From contig NZ_JACCBF010000001.1 in assembly GCF_013409625.1 (NCBI RefSeq), forward strand, positions 806,001-870,000: 64,000 bases of DNA, read 5' to 3'. This DNA is from Nocardioides kongjuensis (GTDB lineage: Bacteria > Actinomycetota > Actinomycetes > Propionibacteriales > Nocardioidaceae). The position numbers and the translations under genes were made by a program. The notes beneath the pieces were generated by a model. It did no database searches, was not told the origin of the DNA, and worked only from the letters and a program-made list of their open reading frames with translations. Below are positions 16,021 through 24,706 of this stretch, one piece after another (position 1 is the first letter of the stretch; every line of letters begins with the position of its first letter).

Positions 16021-17415
16021 GTGGTAGACGCAACGGCGCATGACGCCCTCCAGAAGTCCGCGCGGGAGCACCTGTGGATGCACTTCACCCGCATGTCGTC
16101 GTACGACACGGCCGACGTGCCGATCATCGTGCGCGGTGACGGTGCCTACGTGTGGGACGCCCAGGGACGCAAGTACCTCGACGCCCTCGGTGGTCTCTTC
16201 GTGAGCCAGCTCGGCCACGGGCGCACCGACCTCGCCGAGGTGGCGGCCAAGCAGGCCTCCGAGCTCGCCTTCTTCCCGCTGTGGTCCTACGCCCACCCGA
16301 CGGCCATCGAGCTCGCGGAGAAGATCGCGGGCTACGCGCCCGGCGACCTCAACCGGGTGTTCTTCACCTCCGGTGGCGGCGAGGCGGTCGAGTCCGCCTG
16401 GAAGCTCGCCAAGAACTACTTCAAGCTCGTCGGGAAGCCGGGCAAGCACAAGGTCATCAGCCGCGCCATCGCGTATCACGGCACCACCCAGGGTGCGTTG
16501 TCCATCACCGGCCTGCCGGGCCTCAAGGCCCCGTTCGAGCCGCTCGTGCCCTCGACCTTCCGGGTGCCGAACACCAACGCCTACCGGGCCTCCGAGATCA
16601 CCGGTGGCTTCCTCGACGGCTCCGACCCCGAGGCCTTCGGCCGCTGGGCCGCCGACCAGATCGCCGTCGCCATCGAGAACGAGGGCGCCGACACGGTCGC
16701 CGCCGTCTTCCTCGAGCCGGTCCAGAACGCCGGCGGCTGCTTCCCGCCGCCGCCCGGATACTTCCAGCGGGTGCGCGAGATCTGCGACCAGTACGACGTG
16801 CTGCTGGTCTCCGACGAGGTCATCTGCGCCTACGGCCGCCTGGGCCACATGTTCGGTGCCGAGCGCTACGGCTACCAGCCCGACATCATCACCTCGGCCA
16901 AGGGCCTCACCTCCGGCTACTCGCCGCTCGGCACGATGATCGCCAGCGACCGGGTCTACGAGCCGTTCGCCCACGGCACCGAGACCTTCCTGCACGGCTA
17001 CACCTTCGGCGGCCACCCGGTCTCCACGGCGGTGGCGCTGAAGAACATGGAGATCTTCGAGGACGAGAAGATCAACGAGGGCGTCCGCGAGCGCGAGGGT
17101 GCCTTCCGCGGCACCCTGGAGAAGCTGCTCGACCTGCCCATCGTCGGCGACGTCCGCGGCGACGGCTTCTTCTACGGCATCGAGCTCGTCAAGGACAAGG
17201 CCACCAAGGAGACCTTCGACGAGGACGAGTCCGAGCGCCTGCTGCGCGGCTTCCTCTCCAAGGCCCTGTACGACGCCGGCCTCTACTGCCGTGCCGACGA
17301 CCGGGGCGACCCGGTCATCCAGCTCTCGCCGCCGCTGATCTGCGGCCAGGAGCACTTCGACGAGATGGAGCAGAAGCTCCGCGCCGTCCTCACCGAGGCG
17401 GCGGGGCTGCTGTAA
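16021..17415 (+). CDS. class III PLP aminotransferase, probable putrescine/diamine:pyruvate type
   Basis: 464 residues from the GTG at 16021. Fold-type I, class III (omega) aminotransferase. PLP-binding motifs seen: FTSGGGEAVESAWKLA (phosphate cup), YHGTTQGALSITG, VSDEVICAYGRLG (Asp to the pyridine N) and ITSAKGLTSGYSPLG (Schiff-base Lys). The closest recognisable relatives act on putrescine, beta-alanine or similar omega-amino donors. Facing the aminobutyraldehyde dehydrogenase and lying beside potDABC, it probably converts putrescine to 4-aminobutanal. The true acceptor is unknown. The ribosome site is weak (GGGAG 13 bases upstream). Confidence 0.82.
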   Translation: MVDATAHDALQKSAREHLWMHFTRMSSYDTADVPIIVRGDGAYVWDAQGRKYLDALGGLFVSQLGHGRTDLAEVAAKQASELAFFPLWSYAHPTAIELAEKIAGYAPGDLNRVFFTSGGGEAVESAWKLAKNYFKLVGKPGKHKVISRAIAYHGTTQGALSITGLPGLKAPFEPLVPSTFRVPNTNAYRASEITGGFLDGSDPEAFGRWAADQIAVAIENEGADTVAAVFLEPVQNAGGCFPPPPGYFQRVREICDQYDVLLVSDEVICAYGRLGHMFGAERYGYQPDIITSAKGLTSGYSPLGTMIASDRVYEPFAHGTETFLHGYTFGGHPVSTAVALKNMEIFEDEKINEGVREREGAFRGTLEKLLDLPIVGDVRGDGFFYGIELVKDKATKETFDEDESERLLRGFLSKALYDAGLYCRADDRGDPVIQLSPPLICGQEHFDEMEQKLRAVLTEAAGLL

Positions 17416-17450
17416 CCGCGGGGACGCGCAGCAGCGCTGCCACCACACAG

Positions 17451-17486
17451 GCGGCGGTCGGGGACGGTGGGGGTCCCGGCCGCCGC
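17451..17486. terminator. bidirectional hairpin terminator
   Basis: A GC-rich stem with arms GCGGCGGTCGGGGAC and GTCCCGGCCGCCGC (one bulge and one G-U pair) lies between the convergent aminotransferase and potC genes. There is no long U tract, as is usual in high-GC actinomycetes. Confidence 0.6.
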
Positions 17487-17505
17487 TTCGTCATGCCTGG
17501 CTCGG

Positions 17506-17545
17506 GCTGTTCGAGGAGCTCAGGAGCTGTTCGAGGAGCTCAGGA
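17506..17545. repeat. 20-bp tandem duplication at the potC stop
   Basis: GCTGTTCGAGGAGCTCAGGA occurs twice head to tail with no mismatch. The second copy holds the last codons and TGA stop of potC (minus strand, stop at 17540-17542), so the duplication copied the gene's 3' end into the intergenic space without changing the protein. Confidence 0.85.
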
Positions 17546-18358
17546 GGCGGCCGCGCGGCGGCGGGTGAGCAGCATGTTGGTGAGCACCAGGAACAGTGAG
17601 ATCAAGAACATGACCGTGCCGACCACGTTGACCTGCATCGGGATGCCGCGCTGGGCGACGCCCCACACGAACATCGGGAAGGTGACCGTCTGGCCGGCGT
17701 TGAGGTTCGTGATGATGAAGTCGTCGAACGACAGCGAGAAGCTCAGCAGCGCCGCGGCGGCGATGCCGGGGAAAACCAGCGGGAAGGTCACCCGCCAGAA
17801 GGTCGTCCACTCGCTGGCGTAGAGGTCCATCGCAGCCTGCTCGAGGTTCTCGTCGAGGCCGGACAACCGCGCCTTGACGGTCACGATGACGAACGACAGG
17901 CAGAACATCACGTGGGCGATGAAGATCGTCCAGAAGCCCAGCCGGCCGCCGAAGCCGCCCGCGACGAACAGGGCGAGCAGCGAGGATCCCATCACGATCT
18001 CGGGGGAGGCCATCGGCAGGAAGATCACCGTGTTGGCGACCGAGCGGCCGACGAAGTCGTGCCGCACGAGGGCGAACGCCGCGAGGGTGCCGAGCAGGGT
18101 GGCCACGAGGGTGGCGAGCAGGCCGATCTCGATGCTGCGCACGACCGCCGAGCACATCCCGTCCGGACGGCACGGGTTGGCCCAGTTGCTCCAGGTGAAG
18201 TCGCGGAACGCGTAGACGTTGCGGGACTTGCTGTTGTCGTTGAAGCTCATCAGCATCACGACGGCGATCGGCACGAACATGTAGACCAGCACCAGCAGCC
18301 CGGCTGCCAGCACCAGGTGCTCGCCGATCCACCGGCCGGCGCGCTGCACCCCGTTCAT
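17540..18358 (-). CDS. potC: polyamine ABC transporter permease PotC
   Basis: 272 residues with six predicted membrane helices. The EAA-type cytoplasmic loop is NLEQAAMDLYASEWTTFWRVTFPLVFPGIAAAALLSF in its core (EQAAMDLYAS...FPLVFPG), the site that contacts the ATPase. It forms the membrane channel with PotB. Its ATG overlaps the potB stop by 4 bases (ATGA), so it is the last gene of the potD-potA-potB-potC operon read on the minus strand. Polyamine specificity rests on PotD and the neighbouring diamine genes. Confidence 0.9.
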   Translation of the reverse strand: MNGVQRAGRWIGEHLVLAAGLLVLVYMFVPIAVVMLMSFNDNSKSRNVYAFRDFTWSNWANPCRPDGMCSAVVRSIEIGLLATLVATLLGTLAAFALVRHDFVGRSVANTVIFLPMASPEIVMGSSLLALFVAGGFGGRLGFWTIFIAHVMFCLSFVIVTVKARLSGLDENLEQAAMDLYASEWTTFWRVTFPLVFPGIAAAALLSFSLSFDDFIITNLNAGQTVTFPMFVWGVAQRGIPMQVNVVGTVMFLISLFLVLTNMLLTRRRAAAS

Positions 18359-19203
18359 ACGAGCTCCTCCGTCCCGGCGGTGCGGATGTAGACCATGACC
18401 ATCGCGACGATGATCGCCATCAGGATCACCGAGAGGGCGCCGGCGGTGGCGTAGTCACCGGTGCTGGTGAACAGGTTCTGGATCACGTTGCCGACCATGC
18501 GCTGGTTGGGGCTGCCCAGCAGCGCTGCGTTGATGTAGTCGCCGGCAGCCGGGATGAAGGTCAGCAGCGTGCCCGCCACGACGCCCGGCTTGGACAGCGG
18601 CAGGGTCACCTTGAGGAAGCCGCGGGTGGGGGAGGCGTAGAGGTCGCTCGCCGCCTCGATCAGCCGGCCGTCGATCTTCTCGAGGCTGGCGTACAGCGGC
18701 AGCACCATGAACGGCAGGAAGTTGTAGACCAGGCCCGCGATCACGGCGACCGGCGTGGCGAGCAGCCGGCCGTCGTCCCCGAGCACGTGCAGGAACTGCA
18801 GGGTGTCCACGACGAACCCGTCGTCGGCGAGGATCAGCTTCCACGACAGGGTGCGCACCAGGAAGCTGGTGAAGAACGGCGCGATCACCAGCACCAGCAG
18901 TAGGTTGCGCCACCGGCCGGCCTTGAACGCGATCGCGTACGCCAGCACGTAGCCCAGCACGAGGCAGATCGCCGTGGCCGCGGCGGCGTACCACAGCGAG
19001 CGGAAGAGCGGCTCCCAGAACTCGTCGAGCGCGTCGACGAAGTTCGCGAACCGGTAGTCCACGTCGTACCCGGTCAGCACCGAGCCCTTCGGGTCGAAGA
19101 GGCTGGTCGCGAGCAGCGAGTAGAACGGGATCACGAAGAACAGCGCGAGCCACAGGCCCGCGGGCAGCATCAGCCAGTAGCCGGTGAAGCGTCCCCGCCG
19201 CAT
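18355..19203 (-). CDS. potB: polyamine ABC transporter permease PotB
   Basis: 282 residues, six membrane segments beginning with FTGYWLMLPAGLWLALFFVIP. The EAA loop is LIEAASDLYASPTRGFLKVTLPLSKPG. It also contains VLGYVLAYAIAF and PFFTSFLVRTLSWKLIL, typical of the PotB/PotH branch. It pairs with PotC in the inner-membrane channel. It starts 3 bases after the potA stop and overlaps potC by 4 bases. Confidence 0.9.
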   Translation of the reverse strand: MRRGRFTGYWLMLPAGLWLALFFVIPFYSLLATSLFDPKGSVLTGYDVDYRFANFVDALDEFWEPLFRSLWYAAAATAICLVLGYVLAYAIAFKAGRWRNLLLVLVIAPFFTSFLVRTLSWKLILADDGFVVDTLQFLHVLGDDGRLLATPVAVIAGLVYNFLPFMVLPLYASLEKIDGRLIEAASDLYASPTRGFLKVTLPLSKPGVVAGTLLTFIPAAGDYINAALLGSPNQRMVGNVIQNLFTSTGDYATAGALSVILMAIIVAMVMVYIRTAGTEELV

Positions 19204-19206
19204 GGT

Positions 19207-20340
19207 CTAGGCCTCCTCGATGACGCCGGCGTTCACGTCCTGGCTGGCGGGCAGCAGGAACGCGAACTCGGGTCGCCAGGACACGTCGACCTTGGTGCCC
19301 TTCTCGAGCACGGCGCGCCGGCCGGTGTTCTGCTCGAAGGACATCAGCTCCTGGCCCCACGGCATCATCACGAGGTACTGGGTGCTGACGCCGACGAAGC
19401 TGACGTCGGTGATGATGCCGCCGGTCATGTGGTTGCCGGGGGCGTCGATCGGCTCGCCGGCCGGCGCGATGAGCACCTTCTCGGGCCGGATGCCGACCCA
19501 GCCGTCGCCGGCGCGGGTGTGCGCGCGCTCAGCCGGGATGGAGACCTGGATGCCGTGCATGTCGACGCGTACGACGTCCCCGTCGGCGCTGGCGACGGTG
19601 CCGGCGACCAGGTTCGACTGGCCCAGGAAGTTGGCGACGAAGGTGGTGCGCGGGTTCTCGTACAGCTCGGCGGGGGAGCCCATCTGCTCGATCACGCCGC
19701 CGTTCATGACGGCGATCGTGTCGGCCATCGTCATCGCCTCCTCCTGGTCGTGCGTGACGTGCACGAAGGTGAGGCCGACCTCGGTCTGGATCCGCTTGAG
19801 CTCGATCTGCATCGACCGGCGCAGCTTGAGGTCGAGGGCGCCGAGCGGCTCGTCGAGCAGCAGCACCTCGGGCCGGTTGATCAGTGCCCGGGCCAGGGCG
19901 ACGCGCTGCTGCTGGCCACCGGACATCTGCGGCGGCTTCTTGCTGGCCTGCGACTCGAGCTCGACCAGCGCGAGCATCTCCTTCACCTGCTGGTCGACGT
20001 CCTTGACCTTGCGCCGGCGCAGGCCGAAGGCGACGTTCTCGTGGATGTCGAGGTGCGGGAAGAGCGCGTAGTTCTGGAAGACCGTGTTGACCGGGCGGCG
20101 GTACGGCTTCTCGTAGGTGATCTCGTCGTCGCCGAGGTGGATCGTGCCGGAGGTGGGCACCTCGAGCCCGGCGACCATGCGCAGCGTCGTGGTCTTGCCA
20201 CAGCCGGACGGGCCGAGCAGCGCGAAGAAGCTGCCGGCGGGGACCTCGAGGTCGAGGGAGCGCACGGCCGTGAAGGTGGCGAACTCCTTGGTGAGCGCGG
20301 TGAGCCGGAGACTCCGGCCGTTGTCAGCCGCCAATGACAT
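19207..20340 (-). CDS. potA: polyamine ABC transporter ATPase PotA
   Basis: 377 residues. Walker A is GPSGCGKTTT, the signature MSGGQQQRVALARAL, Walker B VLLLDEPLGALD, followed by the switch His in VTHDQEEAMTMAD. The C-terminal part (from about residue 245) is a TOBE-like regulatory domain. It energises import through PotBC. Its first 17 bases overlap the end of potD, giving tight coupling. The length matches PotA of the spermidine/putrescine family. Confidence 0.92.
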   Translation of the reverse strand: MSLAADNGRSLRLTALTKEFATFTAVRSLDLEVPAGSFFALLGPSGCGKTTTLRMVAGLEVPTSGTIHLGDDEITYEKPYRRPVNTVFQNYALFPHLDIHENVAFGLRRRKVKDVDQQVKEMLALVELESQASKKPPQMSGGQQQRVALARALINRPEVLLLDEPLGALDLKLRRSMQIELKRIQTEVGLTFVHVTHDQEEAMTMADTIAVMNGGVIEQMGSPAELYENPRTTFVANFLGQSNLVAGTVASADGDVVRVDMHGIQVSIPAERAHTRAGDGWVGIRPEKVLIAPAGEPIDAPGNHMTGGIITDVSFVGVSTQYLVMMPWGQELMSFEQNTGRRAVLEKGTKVDVSWRPEFAFLLPASQDVNAGVIEEA

Positions 20341-21490
20341 CGGCGAAATCTCCTTCGTAGGCGCGGATCTGGAACTCCTCGAGGGCCATGAACGAGTGCA
20401 TCGTCTTCAGCGACTCGGCGGACGGGAAGATCAGCTGGTTGTCAACGAGGCTCGGGTCGACCTTCTCCATCGCCTCCTGGGCGCCCTTGACGGGGCAGAT
20501 GTACCAGACGTACGCCGCGAGCTTCGCGGCCACTTCGGGCTCGTAGTAGTAGTTGATCCACTCCTCGGCGTTGCCCTGGTGGCTCGCGAGGTTGGGGACC
20601 AGCATGTTGTCGGACCAGATCATCTGGCCCTCCTCGGGCGAGACGAAGACGAGGTTCTCGTCCTCGGCGGCCGCCACGTCGCCGGACCAGGCCTCGCAGG
20701 CCAGGATGTTCCCTGCGGAGAGGTCCTGGATGTAGTCGTTGCCGGTGAAGGCCCGGACCTGGCCGTCGTTGCGGGCCTTGCGCAACCGGTCGATGGCGTT
20801 GTCCCAGTCGTCCTGGTCGAAGTTCGCCGGGTCGGCGCCCTCGGTCAGCATGATCAGGCCCATCGTGTCGCGCATCTCGGTGAGCAGCGAGATCCGGCCG
20901 CGCAGGTCGGAGCGGGTGAGCAGCTCCTCGAAGGAGCGCACCTCCTTGACCTTCGACTTGTTGTAGGCGATGCCGGTCAGGCCGCTCTGCCAGGGCGCGG
21001 AGTACGTGCGGTCCGGGTCCCAGCCGACGTGCTGCAGCGAGTCGATCAGGTTCGCGTGGACGTTGGGGACCTTCGCCTTGTCGAGCGGCTGGATCCACCC
21101 GACCTGGATCATCCGGGCCGCCATCCAGTCGGTGAGCACGAACATGTCGCGCTTCGAGGACTGGCACGAGCCGAGCTGGTTGACGACCTTGGCGAAGAAC
21201 TCGAGGTTGTCGTTGACGTCGGCGGTGTAGCTGACCTTGATGCCGGTCTTCTTCTCGAACTCGGTGAGCGTCGAGGTGTAGTCGCCGTCGTCCTCGTCGA
21301 TGTAGCCCGGCCAGTTGGACACGACCAGCCGCTTGTCGGACGACGACAGGTCGCGGGTCCGGCAGGAGGCGGGATCCTGCTTGCGGTCAGGAGTGCCGAA
21401 CAGCGGCAGCACGCCGAGACTGGCGCCGCCGAGCAGGACTCCGGCACCCCCTCGAAGTGCCGCCCTGCGACTCAGACGGGCATTGACCAC
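20324..21490 (-). CDS. potD: polyamine-binding protein PotD, Tat-type signal
   Basis: 388 residues from the GTG at 21490, chosen because GGGGAGGT stands 7 bases upstream; the open frame extends further but lacks a ribosome site. The N-terminus ARLSRRAALRGGAGVLLGGASL has the twin-arginine pattern, so export folded by Tat is likely. The mature protein shows the PotD/PotF plan: LVVSNWPGYIDED, FEKKTGIKVSYTADVNDN, AYNKSKV, NILACEAWSGDVAAA and the C-terminal YICPVKGAQEAM. It captures putrescine or spermidine outside the membrane and delivers it to PotBC. Confidence 0.9.
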   Translation of the reverse strand: MVNARLSRRAALRGGAGVLLGGASLGVLPLFGTPDRKQDPASCRTRDLSSSDKRLVVSNWPGYIDEDDGDYTSTLTEFEKKTGIKVSYTADVNDNLEFFAKVVNQLGSCQSSKRDMFVLTDWMAARMIQVGWIQPLDKAKVPNVHANLIDSLQHVGWDPDRTYSAPWQSGLTGIAYNKSKVKEVRSFEELLTRSDLRGRISLLTEMRDTMGLIMLTEGADPANFDQDDWDNAIDRLRKARNDGQVRAFTGNDYIQDLSAGNILACEAWSGDVAAAEDENLVFVSPEEGQMIWSDNMLVPNLASHQGNAEEWINYYYEPEVAAKLAAYVWYICPVKGAQEAMEKVDPSLVDNQLIFPSAESLKTMHSFMALEEFQIRAYEGDFADVIGG

Positions 21491-21571
21491 CGATTGCACC
21501 TCCCCAGAACAGAACGTGCCGATCGTGGCATGACCCACGTCACAAGACAAGTGATTCCGAAGCCGATTAAC

Positions 21572-21594
21572 CGGATTGCAACGGAATCCGTACG
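21572..21594. promoter_or_regulatory. putative Lrp-type operator, putrescine genes (site 2)
   Basis: The region holds CGGATT-GCAACGG-AATCCG (6-base arms, 7-base centre). It contains GCAACGGAATCCGT, 13 of 14 identical to the box at 15942 in the same strand sense. It lies in the 146-bp divergent region between potD and the Lrp/AsnC gene, about 45 bases before the latter's start. Confidence 0.5.
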
Positions 21595-21636
21595 TGAGTG
21601 TTGCACCGCAGGGGCTGGCCCTGTGAGGATCGGCTC

Positions 21637-22101
21637 GTGTCCAAGCCGAAGTCACCGCCCCTCGACGACGTCTCGAAGGCCATCATCGCCGAGCTCCAGG
21701 AGGACGGCCGACGCTCGTACGCCGCCATCGGCAAGGCGGTCGGCCTCTCCGAGGCGGCCGTGCGCCAGCGGGTCCAGCGGCTCGTCGACAGCGGCGTGAT
21801 GCAGGTCGTGGCGGTCACCGACCCCACGGAGATCGGCTTCGCCCGCCAGGCGATGATCGGGATCCGCGCGACCGGCGAGCTGGAGCCGATCGCGGACGCG
21901 CTCGCCGAGTTCACCGAGGTCGACTACGTCGTGATCACCGCCGGCTCGTTCGACCTCCTCGCCGAGGTCGTCGCGGAGAGCGACGAGCACCTGCTCGAGA
22001 TCATCTCGCGCCGGATCCGGACCATCCCCGGCGTGCTGAGCACCGAGACCCTGCTCTACCTCAAGCTGCGCAAGCAGACCTACTCGTGGGGCGTGCGCTG
22101 A
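21637..22101 (+). CDS. Lrp/AsnC-family transcriptional regulator
   Basis: 154 residues from the GTG at 21637, behind GTGAGGA. The N-terminal helix-turn-helix reads DDVSKAIIAELQEDGRRSYAAIGKAVGLSEAAVRQRVQRLVDSG in its key parts (IGKAVGLSEAAVRQRVQRL is the recognition region). The C-terminal half is the RAM/ligand domain (GSFDLLAEVVAESDEHLLEII...IPGVLSTETLLYLKL). It is divergent from potDABC, with a shared box here and upstream of the aminotransferase/dehydrogenase pair, so it probably controls putrescine uptake and breakdown and itself. Confidence 0.87.
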   Translation: MSKPKSPPLDDVSKAIIAELQEDGRRSYAAIGKAVGLSEAAVRQRVQRLVDSGVMQVVAVTDPTEIGFARQAMIGIRATGELEPIADALAEFTEVDYVVITAGSFDLLAEVVAESDEHLLEIISRRIRTIPGVLSTETLLYLKLRKQTYSWGVR

Positions 22102-22115
22102 GTCGCGTCAATTCC

Positions 22116-22183
22116 TTGACGTGAGCCGGGTCACCGGCGCATGGTGGTTGCGCTATTCGAACCAGGTTGCGGATGACGCAACC
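22116..22183 (+). promoter_or_regulatory. promoter and tandem betaine-type operator of the BCCT operon
   Basis: TTGACG (22116-22121) and CATGGT (22140-22145) form a -35/-10 pair with 18 bases between. GGTTGCG at 22146-22152 follows at once, then the perfect palindrome GGTTGCG-GATGA-CGCAACC at 22165-22183. The geometry (arms, N5) equals the sites at 33282, 34145 and 41611. A repressor bound here would cover the start point. Confidence 0.5.
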
Positions 22184-22208
22184 ACTGGTGCCTCACGGGA
22201 GGGCGATC

Positions 22209-23864
22209 ATGGCCGAAGTGACCCCGGAGAAGTCGACCGCGCCACTGGACCGGATCACCTTCGGTGTCGCGGCCGCCCTCGTCCTCGCCTTCCTGCTCTG
22301 GGGCGCCGTGGACTCCGACTCGATGACCACCGGCACGAGCAAGGTGCTCACCTGGATCACCGACGACTTCGGCTGGATGTTCGTGCTCGTCAGCGCAGGG
22401 TTCCTCATGCTCTCCTGCTATCTCGCCGTCACCCGGTACGGCAACATCAGGCTCGGCCCGGACGACTCGACGCCCGAGTTCTCGACGTTCTCGTGGGTGT
22501 CGATGATGTTCGCCACCGGCATGGGGATCGGCCTGATGTTCTGGGGCGTCGCCGAGCCGCTGACCTACCTCACCTCGACCGACCCCGGCAGCACCCCGCC
22601 CGGCCGCGCCGAGGCGGGCTCGCCCGAGGCGGCCCGCACCGCGATGGAGTACGCGTTCTTCCACTGGGGCCTCCACCCGTGGTCGATGTACGCCGTGATC
22701 GGGCTGGCCATCGGCTACTTCGCCTACCGCAAGGGCGCCGGCAACCTCGTGTCCGGTGCCTTCGGGCCGCTGCTCGGGCGCCGGGCGAGCGAGGGCCCGG
22801 GCAAGGCGATCGACGTGATCGCGATCTTCGCCACCCTGTTCGGCTCGGCCACCTCGCTCGGCCTCGGTGCCCTGCAGATCACGGGCGGTCTCGACGACGT
22901 GCTCGGCTCGGGGGAGTCCAAGTGGCTCACCGTCGGCGTGATCGCGTTCCTGACCGTGTGCTTCGTGGCCTCGGCGGTGAGCGGCGTCGAGAAGGGCGTG
23001 CAGCTGCTCTCGAACGCCAACGCCGTCGCCGCCGTGCTGCTCGTCTTCTTCCTCTTCGTCGTGGGGCCGACGGTGTTCATCATGAACACGTTCACCGAGT
23101 CGCTGGGCGGCTACCTCACGCACCTGCCGGCGATGTCCTTCCGCACCGGGGCGTTCGGCGGCGACGCGTTCATCAGCGGATGGACGATCTTCTACTGGGC
23201 CTGGTGGGTCTCGTGGACGCCCTTCGTCGGCATGTTCATCGCCCGGATCTCGAAGGGCCGCACGATCCGCGAGTTCGTGATCTACGTGATCGCGGTCCCG
23301 AGCCTGGTCTCGTTCGTGTGGTTCTCGATCATGGCCGGGTCCGCCTTCGACGTCCAGCTGAGCGGTGCGCGTGACCTCGGCGCGGTGCTGGCGAAGGAGG
23401 GCAGCGAGAGCGCCCTGTTCACGACCCTGCGCGAGTACCCGATCGCCTCGGTCACCGTGGTCCTGGCGGTCTTCCTGATCGCCATCTTCTTCATCACCGG
23501 CGCGGACTCCGCCTCGATCGTGATGGGGATGCTGAGCCAGCACGGGGAGGAGGAGCCGAAGCGCTGGCTGGTCGTCTTCTGGGGCGTCGCCCAGGGCGCC
23601 GTCGCGTCGATCCTGCTGTGGTCCGGAGGGCTGGGTGCCCTGCAGACGCTGGTGATCATCGTGGCCGGGCCCTTCATGCTGGTGATCGTGGCGATGTGCG
23701 TGTCCCTGGTGAAGTCCCTGCGGGCCGAGCCCTACGAGTCGACGCTGCCCGCCCGGGTGCGCCGAGCGGTCCTGCATGCGCAGAAGTACGACCTGGTCGA
23801 GCACCAGACGGTCGCCCTGGCCAGCCTGGGCGCCGACCCGGCCCCCGAGAAGGAGGTCCTGTGA
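22209..23864 (+). CDS. BCCT-family betaine/choline/carnitine transporter
   Basis: 551 residues, about 12 membrane helices. Two family hallmarks are clear: the glycine-rich substrate/Na stretch MMFATGMGIGLMFWGVAEP and the Trp-rich block WAWWVSWTPFVGMFIARIS (TM8, aromatic box and G-R-x-R-E-F loop). It imports a quaternary ammonium compound with Na+ or H+. GGAGGG precedes the ATG at 22209. The stop overlaps the start of the methylene-THF reductase-like gene (TGATG). This ties uptake to C1 metabolism and suggests a catabolic rather than purely osmotic role. The C-terminal cytoplasmic tail is short. Confidence 0.9.
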   Translation: MAEVTPEKSTAPLDRITFGVAAALVLAFLLWGAVDSDSMTTGTSKVLTWITDDFGWMFVLVSAGFLMLSCYLAVTRYGNIRLGPDDSTPEFSTFSWVSMMFATGMGIGLMFWGVAEPLTYLTSTDPGSTPPGRAEAGSPEAARTAMEYAFFHWGLHPWSMYAVIGLAIGYFAYRKGAGNLVSGAFGPLLGRRASEGPGKAIDVIAIFATLFGSATSLGLGALQITGGLDDVLGSGESKWLTVGVIAFLTVCFVASAVSGVEKGVQLLSNANAVAAVLLVFFLFVVGPTVFIMNTFTESLGGYLTHLPAMSFRTGAFGGDAFISGWTIFYWAWWVSWTPFVGMFIARISKGRTIREFVIYVIAVPSLVSFVWFSIMAGSAFDVQLSGARDLGAVLAKEGSESALFTTLREYPIASVTVVLAVFLIAIFFITGADSASIVMGMLSQHGEEEPKRWLVVFWGVAQGAVASILLWSGGLGALQTLVIIVAGPFMLVIVAMCVSLVKSLRAEPYESTLPARVRRAVLHAQKYDLVEHQTVALASLGADPAPEKEVL

Positions 23865-24706
23865 TGCGCGCCCAGGACCGGGCCACCGTCCGCCGGTTGC
23901 TCGGCAACGCCCGCTACGAGATCCTCCCGACGGCCACGATCGAGGCGAAGGTCCTCGAGGCGGTCCCCACCGAGGTCCCGCTGACCGTCACCGCCTCGCC
24001 GTCGATGGGGCTCGAGCGCACCGTCGGCACCGCGGAGCGGCTGGCCGCAGCCGGCTACACCGTCGTCCCGCACCTGGCGGCCCGGATGGTGAGTGGCCGC
24101 GCCGAGCTGGTCGAGCTGGTCGACCGGCTCACTGCCGCCGGGATCACCAACGTCTTCGTGCCCGGCGGCGACGCCGACCCGGTCGGTGACTACCACGACG
24201 CGGTCTCGCTGCTGGAGGACCTCACCGCGATCGGCAGCCCCTTCGCGCACGTCGGCGTGACCGGCTATCCCGAGAGCCACCCGAAGATCCACGACGACCT
24301 GACGGTGCAGTCGATGTGGGACAAGCGCAAGCACGCGACCTACATCGTCAGCAACCTCACCTTCGACCCGGCGGTGATCAAGGACTGGCTACAACGCGTA
24401 CGACGACGCGGCGTCGAGCTGCCGCTCCTGCTCGGCGTGCCGGGCCCGGTCGACCGGGCCAAGCTGCTCGGCATGGCCACCAAGATCGGCGTCGGCGACT
24501 CGACCCGCTTCCTGGCCAAGCAGAAGGGGCTGATGACCCGTCTGGTCGCACCGGGCGGGTTCACGGGGGAGTCGTTCGTGGAGAAGTGTGCGCCGACCCT
24601 CGGCGACCCGCTGATGCGGGTCAGCGGCCTGCACCTCTACACGTTCAACCAGGTCGCCGAGACGGAGAGGTGGCGCCAGGACTGGCTGGCCCGTCTCGAC
24701 GGCTGA
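23864..24706 (+). CDS. methylenetetrahydrofolate reductase-like protein (MetF family)
   Basis: 280 residues from the ATG at 23864, with AAGGAGGT just upstream. TIM-barrel blocks of the MetF family are seen: PLTVTASPSMGLERTVGTAERLAAAGYTVVPHLAARM, then ITNVFVPGGDADP and HVGVTGYPESHPK, and LLLGVPGPV. The barrel binds FAD and folate. Because it is co-transcribed with a betaine carrier, I infer it works in the oxidative direction on the methyl-THF made by the corrinoid pathway. A biosynthetic MetF could lie elsewhere. Confidence 0.8.
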   Translation: MRAQDRATVRRLLGNARYEILPTATIEAKVLEAVPTEVPLTVTASPSMGLERTVGTAERLAAAGYTVVPHLAARMVSGRAELVELVDRLTAAGITNVFVPGGDADPVGDYHDAVSLLEDLTAIGSPFAHVGVTGYPESHPKIHDDLTVQSMWDKRKHATYIVSNLTFDPAVIKDWLQRVRRRGVELPLLLGVPGPVDRAKLLGMATKIGVGDSTRFLAKQKGLMTRLVAPGGFTGESFVEKCAPTLGDPLMRVSGLHLYTFNQVAETERWRQDWLARLDG

